In this document: positions 21,620-22,257 of the stretch, piece by piece
Numbering within the stretch: position 1 is the stretch's first letter
Layout: each line of letters opens with the position of its first letter
From: Flavobacterium sp.
Lineage (GTDB): Bacteria > Bacteroidota > Bacteroidia > Flavobacteriales > Flavobacteriaceae
Assembly: GCF_021151785.1 (NCBI RefSeq)
Contig: NZ_JAGKWP010000038.1
Location: 1 to 22,257 of the forward strand
Length of the DNA: 22,257 nt
Reading direction: 5' to 3'
Translations under genes and position numbers: made by a program
Notes under the pieces: model-generated
Seen by the model: only the letters and a program-made list of their open reading frames with translations
Databases searched by the model: none
What the model was told of the DNA's origin: nothing

Positions 21620-22257
21620 TTAATCTTTTGGTATTGCAATTTCGTTTTCTTTTATATAAAGTAAACCATCAAAAACCTGTAACCACTTTCCTTTTTGATT
21701 GTAATGCCCTAGCATTATGCTATTAAATGTTTCATTACGCTTTTCTGGATTGCTTCTGTAAATTTCATTAAAATCAATAAATCCAAAACTGAATTTTCGT
21801 TTGTCTAATTCAAATTCTAATGATTCTTGAGGTGCTATAATTTTAGTTTCTTCAATGCTGGCAATATTAAAAGGCATTTTTGAAAAACCTTTAGAAGATG
21901 TGGTTGCAATACTGTAAACCTTATCCATATATTTGTTCTTAACATGTTCACCGAAAACCGTAAATTTAGAATACATATTCGGGTCACCATCTGCATAAGT
22001 AACTTCTCTTAGGTTTGTTGCCCCATGAAAGTTGGCAAGCCAGACAATAATTTTAGCATTTGGATTTCTTTCTTTGAAGTAGATTAAATTCCTAGCCATT
22101 TGATGATCTCTGATTTTTACTCGGTAAGCTTCTTCTTCGTTATCATTTGCAAAAGTTTTGGGACTTAAGTTCAAATCTACATAAGTAATCAGGTTATCAA
22201 GCATTTGCACAAAAAAATTATCATTGAAAAAAATAGTTTCGTTAGTTTCTATTATTT
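21620..22257 (-). CDS. Erythromycin-esterase-like protein (3' part; N-terminus beyond window)
   Basis: At least 212 residues from the C-terminal part of an erythromycin-esterase-fold protein. The frame stays open from the GTG at 22210 to the right edge of the window, so the gene extends further. IRDHQMARNLIYFKER and IIVWLANFHGATN are conserved family segments; the latter carries the His of the family's active site. The 50 C-terminal residues (FIDFNEIYRSNPEKRNETFNSIMLGHYNQKGKWLQVFDGLLYIKE) form a distinct extension ending with a common FDGLLYI strand. Proteins of this fold in Bacteroidota are usually not antibiotic-resistance enzymes, and the substrate is unknown. The window holds no neighbouring resistance gene. 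Confidence 0.78.
   Translation of the reverse strand, partial: IIETNETIFFNDNFFVQMLDNLITYVDLNLSPKTFANDNEEEAYRVKIRDHQMARNLIYFKERNPNAKIIVWLANFHGATNLREVTYADGDPNMYSKFTVFGEHVKNKYMDKVYSIATTSSKGFSKMPFNIASIEETKIIAPQESLEFELDKRKFSFGFIDFNEIYRSNPEKRNETFNSIMLGHYNQKGKWLQVFDGLLYIKENEIAIPKD

Noticed and set aside
1..22257. CRISPR array, prophage, insertion sequence or toxin-antitoxin pair
   Set aside because: No regularly spaced repeats, no transposase or integrase reading frame, and no recognizable toxin or antitoxin were found.
21620..22257. Macrolide-resistance gene
   Set aside because: Only a fold-level match in a partial gene. The family is broad and mostly uncharacterised in this phylum.

Overview
This window looks like a chromosomal segment of a Flavobacteriaceae member (Bacteroidota), probably Flavobacterium or a close relative. 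The evidence is AT-rich DNA, the absence of clear Shine-Dalgarno sites, repeated promoter elements of the Bacteroidota primary-sigma type (TTTG or TTG, about 19-22 bp, then TAnnTTTG), and family-typical proteins: the alternative GlmU-like enzyme, a DUF4369-type thioredoxin lipoprotein, and a metallo-beta-lactamase/double-rhodanese fusion beside a Crp/Fnr regulator. No transposase, phage gene, CRISPR array or complete mobile element was found.

Layout. (1) 1-5488: the end of a surface-polysaccharide locus. A cut glycosyltransferase and a cupin sugar-nucleotide 3,4-ketoisomerase (FdtA/WxcM type) run rightward. They collide tail to tail, overlapping, with a leftward run of three glycosyltransferases and a polytopic membrane protein. 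(2) 5553-9417: a half-length TauE/SafE transporter with a lytic transglycosylase, an alpha/beta hydrolase, a small GNAT-like protein, and the tRNA methylthiotransferase gene mtaB. (3) 9418-11323: a promoter and a clearly foldable leader RNA, then zinc-independent ribosomal protein L31 and a GlmU-family enzyme. (4) 11404-15468: two adjacent START/AHSA1-domain proteins, SelO (protein AMPylase), and a divergent class-V aminotransferase/cysteine-desulfurase-like enzyme. (5) 15494-17824: a lipid A type acyltransferase, a rhomboid protease, and an exported SIMPL-domain protein with a possible sigma-54-like promoter. (6) 17925-21403: tRNA-Tyr, a thioredoxin lipoprotein, a CstB-like persulfide-dioxygenase/rhodanese fusion, and a Crp/Fnr regulator with a Cys...CysCys motif. 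(7) 21404-22257: a non-coding stretch with hairpins and the 3' part of an erythromycin-esterase-like gene that leaves the window.

How the genes fit together: most of the window is envelope biology (glycosyltransferases, GlmU-like, LpxL-like acyltransferase, lytic transglycosylase, rhomboid) and sulfur/redox chemistry (CstB-like fusion plus Crp/Fnr, TlpA-like lipoprotein, TauE/SafE, SelO, class-V PLP enzyme). The most original signals are regulatory: a three-tier nested hairpin in the L31 leader; the candidate -24/-12 promoter of the SIMPL gene; a direct repeat enclosing the putative -7 element of the Crp/Fnr gene; and a bidirectional terminator whose hairpin contains the stop codons of both flanking genes. 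I see no single large undescribed system. The best testable hypothesis is a persulfide-responsive unit at 19334-21470.
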